A stretch of 38,223 bases of DNA from Gemmatimonadota bacterium. GTDB taxonomy: Bacteria > Gemmatimonadota > Gemmatimonadetes > Longimicrobiales > Gaopeijiaceae. The notes under the pieces were generated by a model. That model did no database searches. It had not been told where the DNA came from and saw nothing but the letters and a program-made list of their open reading frames with translations. The DNA is taken from NCBI GenBank assembly GCA_022823145.1, contig JAJDXS010000017.1, positions 1-38,223 of the forward strand, read 5' to 3'. Made by a program: the position numbers and the translations under genes. Of the stretch, positions 8,767-17,242 are shown piece by piece; the first letter of the stretch is position 1; each line of letters starts with the position of its first letter.

Positions 8767-10368
8767 TCAGCGCCGGATCGTCTCCCTTTCCAGCGCCGGC
8801 GCGTGCACCGGATCCCGCCTCACCCGGGTCGCCTGCTCGAACGCGTAGCCGAGCGCCAGCAGCCGGCCCTCGCTGAACTCGCGCCCCAGGAACGAGATCC
8901 CTACCGGCAGACGGTCGCCGGTGAAGCCGGCTGGGACGATCATGTCGGGGAGGCCGCTCAGGTTGGCCAGGTTGGTGGCGGAGGGCGCCGGGCTGGCCGA
9001 GGACGAGCCGCGGTATACCCCTGCCGGACCGGGCCGCGTCGGCGAGGTGGGGTACACGATGGCATCGAGATTGTCGGCGTCCATCGCGCCCACCAGGATG
9101 GCGCGCACCAGCGGCAGGCCGTGGTCGCGCATCGCGCTGTATTCGTAGTCGTCGAGCGATCCGCCGTTCAGTTCCTCGTGAAAGAAGTTCCAGCGGGTGG
9201 GGTTGGGCAGGCCGCCGTCCGGCAGCGGCGCCAGGATCTCCTTCGCCCGGTCGATCATCTCCTCGAGGGTGCGGGGGTATCCGGGCGACAGCGTGGCCAG
9301 GTACGCCTCCATCTGCACAGGAAACTCGCGCCAGCGGATCGTCTGGTAGTACTCCGCCTTGGCCGCGAGCAGCCACGGCGGGTAGCGCACGTCCACCACC
9401 GTCGCGCCGGCCCCGCGCATGGCGTCGAGCCCGGCCTCGATGATCCAGTCCACCTCGGTGTCGTAGCCGAGGAAGTCGCGCGCGATGCCGATGCGGGCAC
9501 CATCGAGCGCAGCGGTGTCCAGGAAGGAGGTGTAGTCGGTCTCGTATCGCCCTTCGCTCGCCAGAGTAGCCTCGTCGGCGGGGTCGACGCCCACCATCAC
9601 GTTCATCATCGCCGCGATGTCGTACACATGCCGCGCCATCGGGCCTGCGGTGTCGAAGGAGAGCGCGAGGGGCACGATCCCGTCGCGGCTCAGCAGCCCG
9701 AGCGTAGGCTTGAGCCCCGCGATGCCGTTGGCCGTGGAGGGGCCGCGCACGGAACCTCCGGTGTCGGTGCCGATCCCGAGCTGCCCGTACGAAGCCGCGA
9801 TGGCCACGCCCGTGCCGCCGGAGGACCCCGACGGGTTGCGGGTCAGGTCGTGCGGGTTGCGCATCGGCCCGTCGATCGAGCTCATCTGCACCCCCGAAGC
9901 GAGTTCGCTCATGTTGGCCTTGGCCAGGATGATGGCCCCCGCGTCGCGCAGCCGCCGCACAATGAACGCGTCGTCGGGCGGGATCGAGCCCTTGAGCAGG
10001 ATCGACCCGGCTGTGGTCGGCATGTCGTGCGTATCGACGTTGTCCTTCAGGATGACCGGGATGCCGTGCAGGAGCGAGCGCGGCCCCTGTGTTCGCCGCT
10101 CCTCGTCGAGGGCACGCGCCTGCTGTAGCGCCTGCGGGTTGATGGTCAGGATCGCGTTCAGCCCGGGCCCCTCGTCGTCGTAGGCGGCAATGCGGGCCAG
10201 GTACAGCTCGACGAGCCGCTCGGAGGTCAGCACCCCTTCATCCATGGCCGCGTTGATGTCGGCGATGGTGGCGCCGGAGAGTTGCAGCGACTGCGCGGCG
10301 GAGCCCGAGGGATGGAAAAAAAGCGCGACCGAGATCGCGACAACGGTGCGGACGGCGAGTGGCTTCAT
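8767..10368 (-). CDS. Exported amidase-signature-family hydrolase
   Basis: This 533-aa protein has a signal peptide (residues 1-25, ending GSAAQ), so it acts outside the cytoplasm. The amidase-signature Ser-cisSer-Lys triad is complete: Lys108 in VILKDNVDT, Ser182 in PSGSSGGTG, and nucleophile Ser206 in GTDTGGSVRGPS. The 24-residue spacing between the two serines equals that of FAAH and other members. The ATG at 10368 was chosen because the signal peptide starts there; the open frame continues far upstream into the M23 gene as non-coding read-through. The substrate is unknown; the family hydrolyses amides of amino acids, peptides or acylated amines. A GatA role is unlikely because of the signal peptide and absence of gatB/gatC. 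A related lipoprotein amidase lies at 18412. Confidence 0.9.
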   Translation of the reverse strand: MKPLAVRTVVAISVALFFHPSGSAAQSLQLSGATIADINAAMDEGVLTSERLVELYLARIAAYDDEGPGLNAILTINPQALQQARALDEERRTQGPRSLLHGIPVILKDNVDTHDMPTTAGSILLKGSIPPDDAFIVRRLRDAGAIILAKANMSELASGVQMSSIDGPMRNPHDLTRNPSGSSGGTGVAIAASYGQLGIGTDTGGSVRGPSTANGIAGLKPTLGLLSRDGIVPLALSFDTAGPMARHVYDIAAMMNVMVGVDPADEATLASEGRYETDYTSFLDTAALDGARIGIARDFLGYDTEVDWIIEAGLDAMRGAGATVVDVRYPPWLLAAKAEYYQTIRWREFPVQMEAYLATLSPGYPRTLEEMIDRAKEILAPLPDGGLPNPTRWNFFHEELNGGSLDDYEYSAMRDHGLPLVRAILVGAMDADNLDAIVYPTSPTRPGPAGVYRGSSSASPAPSATNLANLSGLPDMIVPAGFTGDRLPVGISFLGREFSEGRLLALGYAFEQATRVRRDPVHAPALERETIRR

Positions 10369-10457
10369 GGCAGAGCGGCTCCGGGGGGAGGGTCGAGCGG
10401 CGGATATGGCCAAGTTGGCGCGCCCGTGGCGGCCCGTCCAGCGCTGGGCGCAGCCCG

Positions 10458-11396
10458 TCAGCGCACCAGCGCCAGAAGGCTGCGGGGATCGACGCTGGTG
10501 GTCCCGTAGCGCACCACCCAGTGGAGATGCGGGCCGGTCACGCGTCCCGTCGCGCCCACGCGGCCGATGGGGGTGCCGGCCGTGACGGTGTCGCCGGCCT
10601 CGACCAGTTGCTCGCTGAGGTGAAAGTAGCCGCTCACCACACCACCGCCGTGGTTCAGGTAGACAAGGTTGCCGGCGTACAGGAAGCCGTCGACGAGCGC
10701 GACGACCCCGTCCGCGGCGGCGACCACCGTGTCGCCGGTGAAGCCCTGGAGGTCCAGACCCATGTGGCGGCTCGAGATCTGGCCGTTGAACTCGCGCCCG
10801 GTGCCGAATTCGCTGGTCACGAGGTAGGGCCGCGGCATGACCATCGCGGGCGACCAGAGTCGCGGGGTCGCGAGGGCGTCGCGGGACACCTGGGCGGCCC
10901 TTTCGCGGTCGCGTGCCAGGCGCGCCTGGTCCTCTTCGTTGGGGGGCGAGCCGAAGCGGGGCGCGACGGTGAGGCGTTCGTGCTCGTATGTGCCCTCGAC
11001 GATCGGGATGCGGAGCGAGTCGGCCTGCGTGCGCCCGTCCGCGTATGTCGCCTCGACCCACGCGTCGATCGAGTCGGTGGCGTTGATCGGCACGGGGGCG
11101 AAGCTCTCGAGCGTGGAGTCGGCGGCGTGGAAGTGGAGGATCTCGCCGCCGGCCTCGCCGGTCGCGGAAACCGCCCCGGAGTCGGGCGGCGCGGCGACGC
11201 GGATCAGGAAGAGGTGACCCTGGGTGGGCTCCGCGGGCGTCCAGGTGACCTCGAGGGGCGGGAGCGGGGGCGGGGGAGGCTCGTAGATGAGCGCGAAGGC
11301 GGCCGCGGCGACGATGACGAGGGCGGCCAACGCGGCGAGGGTGATGCGGGCGGTGCGGCGGCGGTTGGATTGCGCGGCCGGGTCGTGTGTGGGCAT
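10458..11396 (-). CDS. Membrane-anchored M23 (LytM-type) metallopeptidase
   Basis: This 312-aa protein has one N-terminal membrane helix (about 17-38, ITLAALAALVIVAAAAFALI). A Pro-rich stalk and a beta-rich middle domain follow, and a C-terminal M23 domain spans about 190-312. The zinc site is complete: His211 and Asp215 in SRHMGLDL, and His290-x-His292 in GPHLHW; GYFHLS supplies the usual extra active-site histidine. M23 enzymes of this kind cut peptide cross-links in peptidoglycan, so a periplasmic cell-wall role is likely. The gene lies 89 bp upstream of the amidase on the same strand and may be co-transcribed with it. The middle domain was not recognised. Confidence 0.9.
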   Translation of the reverse strand: MPTHDPAAQSNRRRTARITLAALAALVIVAAAAFALIYEPPPPPLPPLEVTWTPAEPTQGHLFLIRVAAPPDSGAVSATGEAGGEILHFHAADSTLESFAPVPINATDSIDAWVEATYADGRTQADSLRIPIVEGTYEHERLTVAPRFGSPPNEEDQARLARDRERAAQVSRDALATPRLWSPAMVMPRPYLVTSEFGTGREFNGQISSRHMGLDLQGFTGDTVVAAADGVVALVDGFLYAGNLVYLNHGGGVVSGYFHLSEQLVEAGDTVTAGTPIGRVGATGRVTGPHLHWVVRYGTTSVDPRSLLALVR

Positions 11397-11485
11397 GGGG
11401 CGCGTGGCGTGCGAGTGGTGTGTGGGATGCGTGGTGAGCTAGGGGCGGAGGGGGACGGAGTCAAGGCCGGTCGGCGAGCGGGCGT

Positions 11486-11531
11486 GGTCCCGCAGAAATG
11501 GGCAGGGACAAAACGATGCTCGAATGGGACA
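11486..11531 (+). repeat. 46-bp dispersed repeat, copy 1
   Basis: Begins GGTCCCGCAGAAATG and ends ATGCTCGAATGGGACA. It matches the copy at 12777-12822 at 37 of 46 positions with no gaps. The internal GTCCC can pair with GGGAC about 13 bases later, or with the GGGAC near the 3' end. The ATG at 11524, which opens the broken propeller frame, lies inside this repeat. Confidence 0.75.
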
Positions 11532-11966
11532 GCATCTGATGGACGACCGGGGTGGACGGATCGTGGTCGTGAGCAACGAGGGCGAGTTCGTTCGCGAGTT
11601 CGGACGGCTTGGCGATGGACCCGGGGAGTTCTCCGCAAGCAGCAATACAGCGATCGGATTCACCGTGCTTCGCGATGGGCGCGTGGTGGTATTCGACCCG
11701 GGTCACAGTGTATTCCAGGTGTTTGCCCCGGACGGCGAGTTCGATAGATCGGTGCGCATGCCCGGTACCTCGATGTACCTCATACGGACCCTGGCACCCG
11801 CGAGGGATGGTCAGAGCGTCATGGCCGATACCTGGGCACCTTCCCGGCCGATGCGACTGCGATGCCATCAGCCTTCGGTCCCGATGGATTGGTTGCTTTC
11901 AGAGAGCGGGACGACCTCGATGTATACACACTGGTCGTGAAGCGCCTGCCGCCCGAGGTGCGTTAG
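11524..11966 (+). pseudogene. Remnant of a six-bladed beta-propeller (NHL-like) protein
   Basis: Two pieces of one protein lie in different frames. The first (11524 to about 11850) has propeller strands such as GRIVVVSNEGEFVREFGRLG, GPGEF and LRDGRVVVFDPGHSVFQVF. The second (11871-11966, another frame) reads AFGPDGLVAFRERDD then VVKRLPPEVR and a TAG, as these proteins normally end. The signal peptide, the first blades and a middle section are missing, and the frame changes near 11850. It is best read as a decayed gene whose 5' end was replaced by the 46-bp repeat. The intact family is exported, of unknown function, and common in Gemmatimonadota-like genomes. Confidence 0.65.
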
Positions 11967-11970
11967 GCCG

Positions 11971-12357
11971 CTACCAGATCCGCCGTATGCCGTAGCGATC
12001 GAAGACCGACTCGATCGACACCATCGGCAGGTCGTGCGCCAGCGACTGCGCAATCAACATCCGGTCGAACGGGTCGCGGTGCGGACCCGGGAGCCTCCCG
12101 GCGCGCTCCGCGTGGGCCACGGTGATCGCCAGCGGCTGGAAGCCGTGATCCTCGATGGCCGCCATGACGTCGGCGGCGATCATGTCCGCCCCCGGCAGCT
12201 TCCCAAGCCGATGCTTCGTGGTGATTTCCCATGCCGATGCTGCGCTGACGAGGACATCGTTGTCCTGGTTGTCGATGACGGCCCGCGCGGGCCTCGACAG
12301 CCTCCTGTTGCCGGCCAGCCACCAAAGGAACGCATGGGTGTCGACGAGCACGTGCAC
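11971..12357 (-). CDS. PIN-domain toxin, VapC type
   Basis: This 128-aa predicted ribonuclease is the toxin of a type II toxin-antitoxin pair. The acidic metal-binding set is present: Asp6 (VLVDTHAFLWW), Glu44 (SAASAWEITTKHRLGKL) and Asp98 (DPFDRMLIAQSL), with Glu116 in a fourth position (VSIESVF). The DTHAFLWW...WEI pattern is that of the Sll0205-like PIN group. The start is a GTG at 12357, 6 bp after the antitoxin stop; GGAGGG in the end of the antitoxin gene serves as its ribosome-binding site. The RNA target cannot be deduced. The gene ends 4 bp from the propeller remnant, in a patch bracketed by copies of the 46-bp repeat. Confidence 0.9.
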   Translation of the reverse strand: MHVLVDTHAFLWWLAGNRRLSRPARAVIDNQDNDVLVSAASAWEITTKHRLGKLPGADMIAADVMAAIEDHGFQPLAITVAHAERAGRLPGPHRDPFDRMLIAQSLAHDLPMVSIESVFDRYGIRRIW

Positions 12358-12363
12358 CCCGAT

Positions 12364-12597
12364 TCAACCCTCCCAGGCCGCCAGTTCGGATTCCGGTAGG
12401 GGATCGAAGAAGCTGTCATCCACGCGGAGACGATCCCTGAGGGAGCCGAACCGGCGGACGGGACGGCTGTCCTGGTGAGCGACCAGGCGCGCTACCGGCT
12501 TTCCGCTCCTGGCGATCACGATTTCCTCACCCGCTTCCACCTTCACCAGAAGCCGCGACAAATGGGTCTTCGCCTCGTGAACGTTGACAGTTGTCAT
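12364..12597 (-). CDS. Phd/YefM-family antitoxin
   Basis: This 77-aa antitoxin has the family's N-terminal DNA-binding block TVNVHEAKTHLSRLLVKVEAG followed by EEIVIARSGKPVARLV. An acidic C-terminal tail (DSFFDPLPESELAAWEG) would wrap and inhibit the PIN toxin encoded next. The ATG at 12597 has a run of five G about 7 bases upstream. The family represses its own operon by binding palindromes near the promoter; two inverted repeats at 12615-12658 are good candidates for that operator. Confidence 0.9.
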   Translation of the reverse strand: MTTVNVHEAKTHLSRLLVKVEAGEEIVIARSGKPVARLVAHQDSRPVRRFGSLRDRLRVDDSFFDPLPESELAAWEG

Positions 12598-12614
12598 TCA
12601 GACCCCCTTGTGCT

Positions 12615-12658
12615 TAGTCAGAAATATGACTAACCAACCAGGCACTTGACGTCAAGTG
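12615..12658 (-). promoter_or_regulatory. Candidate autoregulatory operator/promoter of the Phd-VapC operon
   Basis: Two inverted repeats lie just upstream of the antitoxin start. TAGTCA and TGACTA (12615-12620 and 12627-12632) face each other across 6 bases, and CACTTGACGTCAAGTG (12643-12658) is a perfect 16-bp palindrome. On the minus strand the palindrome contains TTGACG, a good -35 box; 17 bases further is TAGTCA, only a weak -10 match and part of the first inverted repeat. A repressor on these repeats would cover the promoter. The operator role is an inference from family behaviour. Confidence 0.55.
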
Positions 12659-12667
12659 TGAATCTGC

Positions 12668-12713
12668 GGTCGCCCGGAAACGGCCCAGGAGCGTTGAATG
12701 CTCTGATGGGACA
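12668..12713 (+). repeat. 46-bp dispersed repeat, copy 2 (diverged 5' half)
   Basis: Begins GGTCGCCCGGAAACG and ends ATGCTCTGATGGGACA. The last 16 bases equal those of the copy at 12777. The 5' half is more diverged and the GTCCC/GGGAC hairpin is lost. Same length and orientation as the next copy, 109 bp away start to start. Confidence 0.65.
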
Positions 12714-12776
12714 TCCTGGGGGTGCGCCATCTGCCTCAGGAATGAGATAGCCAGGCGCTCGTCCCGCGCCCGGATT

Positions 12777-12822
12777 GGTCCCGCAGAAACGACGCGGGAC
12801 AAATCTATGCTCTGATGGGACA
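12777..12822 (+). repeat. 46-bp dispersed repeat, copy 3
   Basis: Begins GGTCCCGCAGAAACGAC and ends ATGCTCTGATGGGACA. GTCCCGC and GCGGGAC form a 7-bp stem around a 9-base loop, the best hairpin in the family. It lies in the 311-bp stretch between the antitoxin and the sortilin-type gene; apart from the operator and two repeats I see nothing else in that stretch. Confidence 0.75.
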
Positions 12823-12908
12823 CGGGGTCCGCCCCATATGGTCCTACCCCCCCGAATGCCGTAGACTGACTGCGCACCGCCAACATCATCACCCCATCAG
12901 GAACCACA

Positions 12909-15900
12909 ATGCACAACCATCGCACCCGCACGCCCCTGCGCGGCCGGATCACGCGCGCCCTTCTCGCCACGACACTGCTCGCGTCCCTCGCGGCCCCCGC
13001 CACCCTCCCCGCCCAGCAGCCCGGAGGCGGCGACGCCGGCGACGAAGACGCTCCCGCCGAGCTGAACGCCGGCCTCCTCTCCTCCTTCCGCTGGCGGAGC
13101 ATCGGCCCGGCTACGGCCTCGGGGCGCATCGCCGACATCGCCGTCGACCCCACCGACCGCAGCACCTGGTACGTCGCGGCCAGTTCGGGGAACGTGTGGA
13201 AGACGACCAACGCGGGCACCACCTGGACGCCGATCTTCGACAACTACGGCTCGTACTCGATCGGCGCGATCGCGCTCGACCCGAGCGACCACCTCACCCT
13301 CTGGGTCGGCACCGGCGAGAACAACGGCCAGCGCTCGACCGGATACGGCGACGGCGTCTACAAGTCGGTCGACGGCGGGCGCTCGTTCACGAACATGGGG
13401 CTCGAGACGTCGCGCCACATCGGCATGATCGCGGTCCACCCGGGCGACTCGCGCACGGTGTTCGTCGCGGCGCAGGGTCCGCTCTGGGCCGCGGGCGGCG
13501 AGCGCGGCCTCTACCGCACCACCGACGGCGGCGAGACCTGGGAGCTGGTCCTCGAGATCGACGAGCACACGGGCGTCAACGAGGTCTACTTCGACCCGCG
13601 CAACCCGGACGTGATGTACGCGTCGTCGTGGCAGCGGCGCCGGCACCAGTGGACGATGATCGACGGCGGGCCGGGCTCGGGCATCCACAAGTCCACCGAC
13701 GGCGGGAACACCTGGCGCGCGATCAACCGCGGGCTGCCGTCGGGCGACAAGGGGCGGATCGGGATGGCGATCTCGCCGATCAACCCGGACGTGCTCTACG
13801 CGATCGTCGAGGCGTCTATGGGCAACGGCGGCACCTTCCGCAGCGAGAACATGGGCGAGAACTGGAGCCGCACGTCGCGCTACCAGTCGGGCGCGGCCAT
13901 GTACTACCACGAGCTCTACGCCGACCCGCACCGCTTCGACCGCATCTACTCGCTCGACACCTTCGTCGAGATGTCGGACGACGGCGGCGAGACGTGGGGC
14001 CGGCTCCCCACGCAGGGCGTGCACGTGGACCATCACGCGATCGCATTCGACCCGGACGACCCCGAACACCTGATCCTCGGCAACGACGGCGGGCTGTACG
14101 AGACGCACGACTTCGGCGAGAGCTGGCACTTCTTCCCCAACCTGCCGCTGACCCAGTTCTACAAGGTCGCGACCTCGAACGACGAGCCGTTCTACTACGT
14201 CTACGGCGGCACGCAGGACAACAACACGCTGGGCGGCCCGTCGCAGACGCTGGGCGGCGGCATACGCAATTCGGACTGGTACGTAACCCTCGGGGGCGAC
14301 GGATTCGACCCGGTGATCGATCCCGAAAACCCCGACATCATCATCTCGCAGCTGCAGTACGGGGTGATTTCGCGCTTCGACCGGGGCAGCAAGGAGCGCC
14401 TCGACATCCAGCCGCAGCCGGACCCGGACGGCCCGCCGCTCCGCTGGTACTGGGACGCCGGGCTGCACATGTCGCCCCACGACAACAACCGCATCTACTT
14501 CGGCGCGCAGATCCTCTTCCAGAGCGACGACCAGGGGACCAGCTGGCGCGCGATTTCGGGCGACCTGTCGCGCAACATCGACCGCAACCAGCTTGAGGTC
14601 ATGGGCCGCGTGTGGAGCGTCGACGCGGTGGCCAAGAACCGCTCGACGTCGTCGTTCGGGCACATCGTGGCGGTCTCCGAATCGCCGCTGGCCGAGGGGC
14701 TGATCTACGTGGGCACCGACGACGGGCTGGTGCAGGTAACCGAAGACGGGGGCGAGAACTGGCGCGCCGTCGAGAGCCTGCCGGGCGTGCCGGACACCAG
14801 CTTCGTGCACGACGTCGAGGCCTCGCTGCACAACCCCGACGAAGTGTTCGTGGTGGTGAACAACTTCAAGCGCAACGACTTCCGCCCCTACGTGCTCAAG
14901 TCCACCAACCGCGGCGTCGACTGGACCATGATCACCGGCGGCCTGCCCGACAACAGCCCGAGCTTCTCGATCGTGCAGGACCACGTCGAGCCGGGGCTGC
15001 TGTTCCTGGGCGCCGAGTTCGGGGCCTTCGTCTCGGTCGACGGCGGGGAGTCGTGGATGGACTTCGACGCCGGGCTGCCCACGATCGCCGTGCGCGAGCT
15101 CGAGATCCAGAAGCGCGAGGGCGACCTGGTGGCCGCCACCTTCGGCCGCAGCTTCTACGTGGTCGACGACTACACGCCGCTCCGCGAGCTGGCGCGCGCG
15201 TCCGACGAGATCCTGGCCGGCGGCGGTCACATCTTCGAAGTGGCCGATGGAGACATGTATGTGCCCTGGAACCCCGGCGGCGCGAACGGCAGCGACTTCT
15301 ACGCCGCCGACAACCCGCCGCTGGGCGTGACCTTCACGTACTGGGTGGGCGAGACGCTGAGGACTCGTGAGGCGGAGAGGAGGGCGGCCGAACGACGAGC
15401 GCAGCGTGCGGGCGAAGACACTCCGTATCCGTCGTGGGAGGAGCTGGAAGCTGAAGATCGTGAAGAGGCGCCGCGGGTCTTTCTCACCGTGCGCGACGAC
15501 GCGGGCAACGTGGTCAATGTCGTGAACGGGTCGACCGGCCGGGGCGTTCACCGCGCCGTGTGGAACTACCGCTACCCGGGCTACAACCCGGTGACGGGGG
15601 GCGGTGGCGGCGGGGGCGGTTTCGGTGGATTCGGCGGCTTCGGCGGCGGGGGCAACGGCCCGATGGCGCTGCCGGGCGACTACACGGTGTCGCTGGCGCA
15701 GCGCGTCGACGGCGAGGTGAGCGAGCTGGCGGGGCCGGTGCCGTTCACGATCGCGCCGCTCAACCAGCCCGCGATTGCCCAGCAGGACCGGGCGGGCATC
15801 CTCGCGTTCCAGCGCGAGACGGGCGAGCTTCTCCGCGCGGTTACGGGCAGCCAGCGCGTGGCAGCGGGAGCCGCGCAGAGGATCGCGGCCATCAAGCAGG

Positions 15901-16265
15901 CGCTGCAGCGCTGGCCAGCCGCGCCGGGCGAGCTGACGGACGAGGCCCGCGCGATCGAGCTCAGGCTTTTGGACCTCCGGGAAACGCTCGAAGGGTCAAG
16001 GACCCGGACGTCGCGCGCGGAGCCCGACCTTCCGGGCATCACGGGGCGCGTGAATCAGATCGTGCGCGGGCACTGGAACGGCATGCACGGGCCGACGGGG
16101 ACGCACCGCGAGCAGTACCGGATCGCGCGGCGGCTGTTCGGCGGGCTGTATCCCGACCTGCAGCAGCTCGTCGAGACCGATCTGCCGGCGCTCGAGGCGC
16201 GGCTGGAAGAGGCGGGCGTGCCGTGGACGACGGGGAGGGCGCTGCCGAGGTGGCCCCCGGAGTAG
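12909..16265 (+). CDS. Exported sortilin/BNR-type Asp-box propeller protein (annotated as glycosyl hydrolase-like in many genomes)
   Basis: This 1118-aa protein has a signal peptide (1-36, ending TLPAQQ), then a ten-bladed-type propeller built from Asp-box repeats (SVDGGRSF, TTDGGETW, STDGGNTW, SDDGGETW, TEDGGENW, SVDGGESW) over about 50-760. A linker follows, then a beta domain near 855-950 interrupted by a run of glycines and FGGFGG (about 898-917). A helical C-terminal segment of about 150 residues ends the protein. Asp-box propellers occur in sialidases and VPS10/sortilin proteins, but no sialidase catalytic set was identified, so an enzyme activity is not claimed. The ATG has AGGA 8 bases upstream. 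A second protein of the kind is at 28574. Likely periplasmic or surface-located, role unknown. Confidence 0.85.
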   Translation: MHNHRTRTPLRGRITRALLATTLLASLAAPATLPAQQPGGGDAGDEDAPAELNAGLLSSFRWRSIGPATASGRIADIAVDPTDRSTWYVAASSGNVWKTTNAGTTWTPIFDNYGSYSIGAIALDPSDHLTLWVGTGENNGQRSTGYGDGVYKSVDGGRSFTNMGLETSRHIGMIAVHPGDSRTVFVAAQGPLWAAGGERGLYRTTDGGETWELVLEIDEHTGVNEVYFDPRNPDVMYASSWQRRRHQWTMIDGGPGSGIHKSTDGGNTWRAINRGLPSGDKGRIGMAISPINPDVLYAIVEASMGNGGTFRSENMGENWSRTSRYQSGAAMYYHELYADPHRFDRIYSLDTFVEMSDDGGETWGRLPTQGVHVDHHAIAFDPDDPEHLILGNDGGLYETHDFGESWHFFPNLPLTQFYKVATSNDEPFYYVYGGTQDNNTLGGPSQTLGGGIRNSDWYVTLGGDGFDPVIDPENPDIIISQLQYGVISRFDRGSKERLDIQPQPDPDGPPLRWYWDAGLHMSPHDNNRIYFGAQILFQSDDQGTSWRAISGDLSRNIDRNQLEVMGRVWSVDAVAKNRSTSSFGHIVAVSESPLAEGLIYVGTDDGLVQVTEDGGENWRAVESLPGVPDTSFVHDVEASLHNPDEVFVVVNNFKRNDFRPYVLKSTNRGVDWTMITGGLPDNSPSFSIVQDHVEPGLLFLGAEFGAFVSVDGGESWMDFDAGLPTIAVRELEIQKREGDLVAATFGRSFYVVDDYTPLRELARASDEILAGGGHIFEVADGDMYVPWNPGGANGSDFYAADNPPLGVTFTYWVGETLRTREAERRAAERRAQRAGEDTPYPSWEELEAEDREEAPRVFLTVRDDAGNVVNVVNGSTGRGVHRAVWNYRYPGYNPVTGGGGGGGGFGGFGGFGGGGNGPMALPGDYTVSLAQRVDGEVSELAGPVPFTIAPLNQPAIAQQDRAGILAFQRETGELLRAVTGSQRVAAGAAQRIAAIKQALQRWPAAPGELTDEARAIELRLLDLRETLEGSRTRTSRAEPDLPGITGRVNQIVRGHWNGMHGPTGTHREQYRIARRLFGGLYPDLQQLVETDLPALEARLEEAGVPWTTGRALPRWPPE

Positions 16266-17242
16266 GAGACGACCGGCCTGGCCGCTTCATCGTCACGGGG
16301 TCGCAGAACATCCTGCTCCTGAAGTCGGTGTCGCAGACTCTGGCGGGCCGGACCGCGCTGTTGCTGCTGCTGCCGTTTTCCCTGGCCGAACTGTATGGGT
16401 TGCCGCCGCTGGACCCACGCGAACTCGACCGTCATGGTGGAATCCCGGCGTCAGCGGTGGAGCGGCTCTCCGGGCTGGATCTGTGGGAGACGCTCGTGAC
16501 AGGCTTCTATCCGCCGGTCCACGACCGTGAGCTCGGGCCGGGCGAATGGGTGTCCGACTACTTCCGCACCTATGTCGAGCGCGACCTTCGCGAGGTTTCC
16601 CAGGTGCTGGATCTGAGGGCGTTCGAGAACTTCGTGCGGCTGGCCGCGGCCCGCACCGCCACCGAACTCAACCTGAGCGGCCTGGCCAGCGATGCGGGCG
16701 TCACGCACCAGACTGCGCGCCGATGGCTCACCGCTCTCGAGATCGGCTACATCGCGACCACTCTGCCGCCGCATCACGCAAACTACCGAAAGCGCCTCCG
16801 CAAGCGTCCGCAGCTTCACTTTCTGGACTCTGGACTGGTGTGCTACCTGCTGGGCATCGAAGATGCGGCGACACTCGAAAGACACCCGTTGCGTGGCGCC
16901 GTCTTCGAGTCCTTCGTCGTCGCGGAGCTTGTCAAGGCGTTCGCCGCAAGGCGGCAGGATCCAAAGCTCCATTTCTGGCGCGACGCTACAGGGCACGAGG
17001 TCGACATCCTGATCGACGCTGGCGATCGCCTGATCCCGGTCGAGGTCAAGTCCGGCCGGACAGTGCCCGCGGACGCGGTGTCGGCGCTGAAGTGGTGGAC
17101 CTCGATTCCCTCCAACCCGAATCGGGGTGGCGTGCTGGTCCACGGCGGGACGGAGAACTTCGAGCTGAGCGGATTCCGGGTTTTGCCATGGTTCCTGGCG
17201 GCGGCGCCTACGCCCGGAGCCGGACCTCCCGAATCCGCTTGA
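16262..17242 (+). pseudogene. Decapitated AAA ATPase with DUF4143 domain
   Basis: The frame picks up as DDRPGRFIVTGSQNILLLKS, the post-Walker-B part of the AAA_14 ATPase family, and continues through the SQTLAGR...LLPFSLAELYG block to a full DUF4143 domain (WVSDYFRTYVERDLREVSQV; LHFLDSGLVCYLLGI; ending in the nuclease-like HFWRDATGHEVDILID...IPVEVKSG). The N-terminal P-loop and Walker B, about 90-100 residues, are absent. Homology starts at the stop codon of the upstream sortilin-type gene, so the 5' part was lost at that junction. No credible start codon precedes the conserved block. The tail overlaps the convergent intact paralogue by 35 bp. Confidence 0.7.

Noticed and set aside
10369..11061. 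N-terminal extension of the exported amidase by 231 codons
   Set aside because: It is the shadow of the M23 peptidase gene, and a signal peptide begins at 10368.
12897..15551. Very long open frame (884 codons) opposite the sortilin-type gene
   Set aside because: Low-complexity Arg/Val/Asp-rich translation typical of the antisense of GC-rich coding DNA; the plus-strand protein is clearly real.
15596..15660. Glycine-codon-rich stretch as a separate repeat element
   Set aside because: It is an in-frame Gly/Phe linker of the sortilin-type protein.
12909..16265. Sialidase activity for the Asp-box protein
   Set aside because: Asp boxes alone do not make a sialidase; I did not find the arginine triad, Tyr/Glu pair or FRIP motif.
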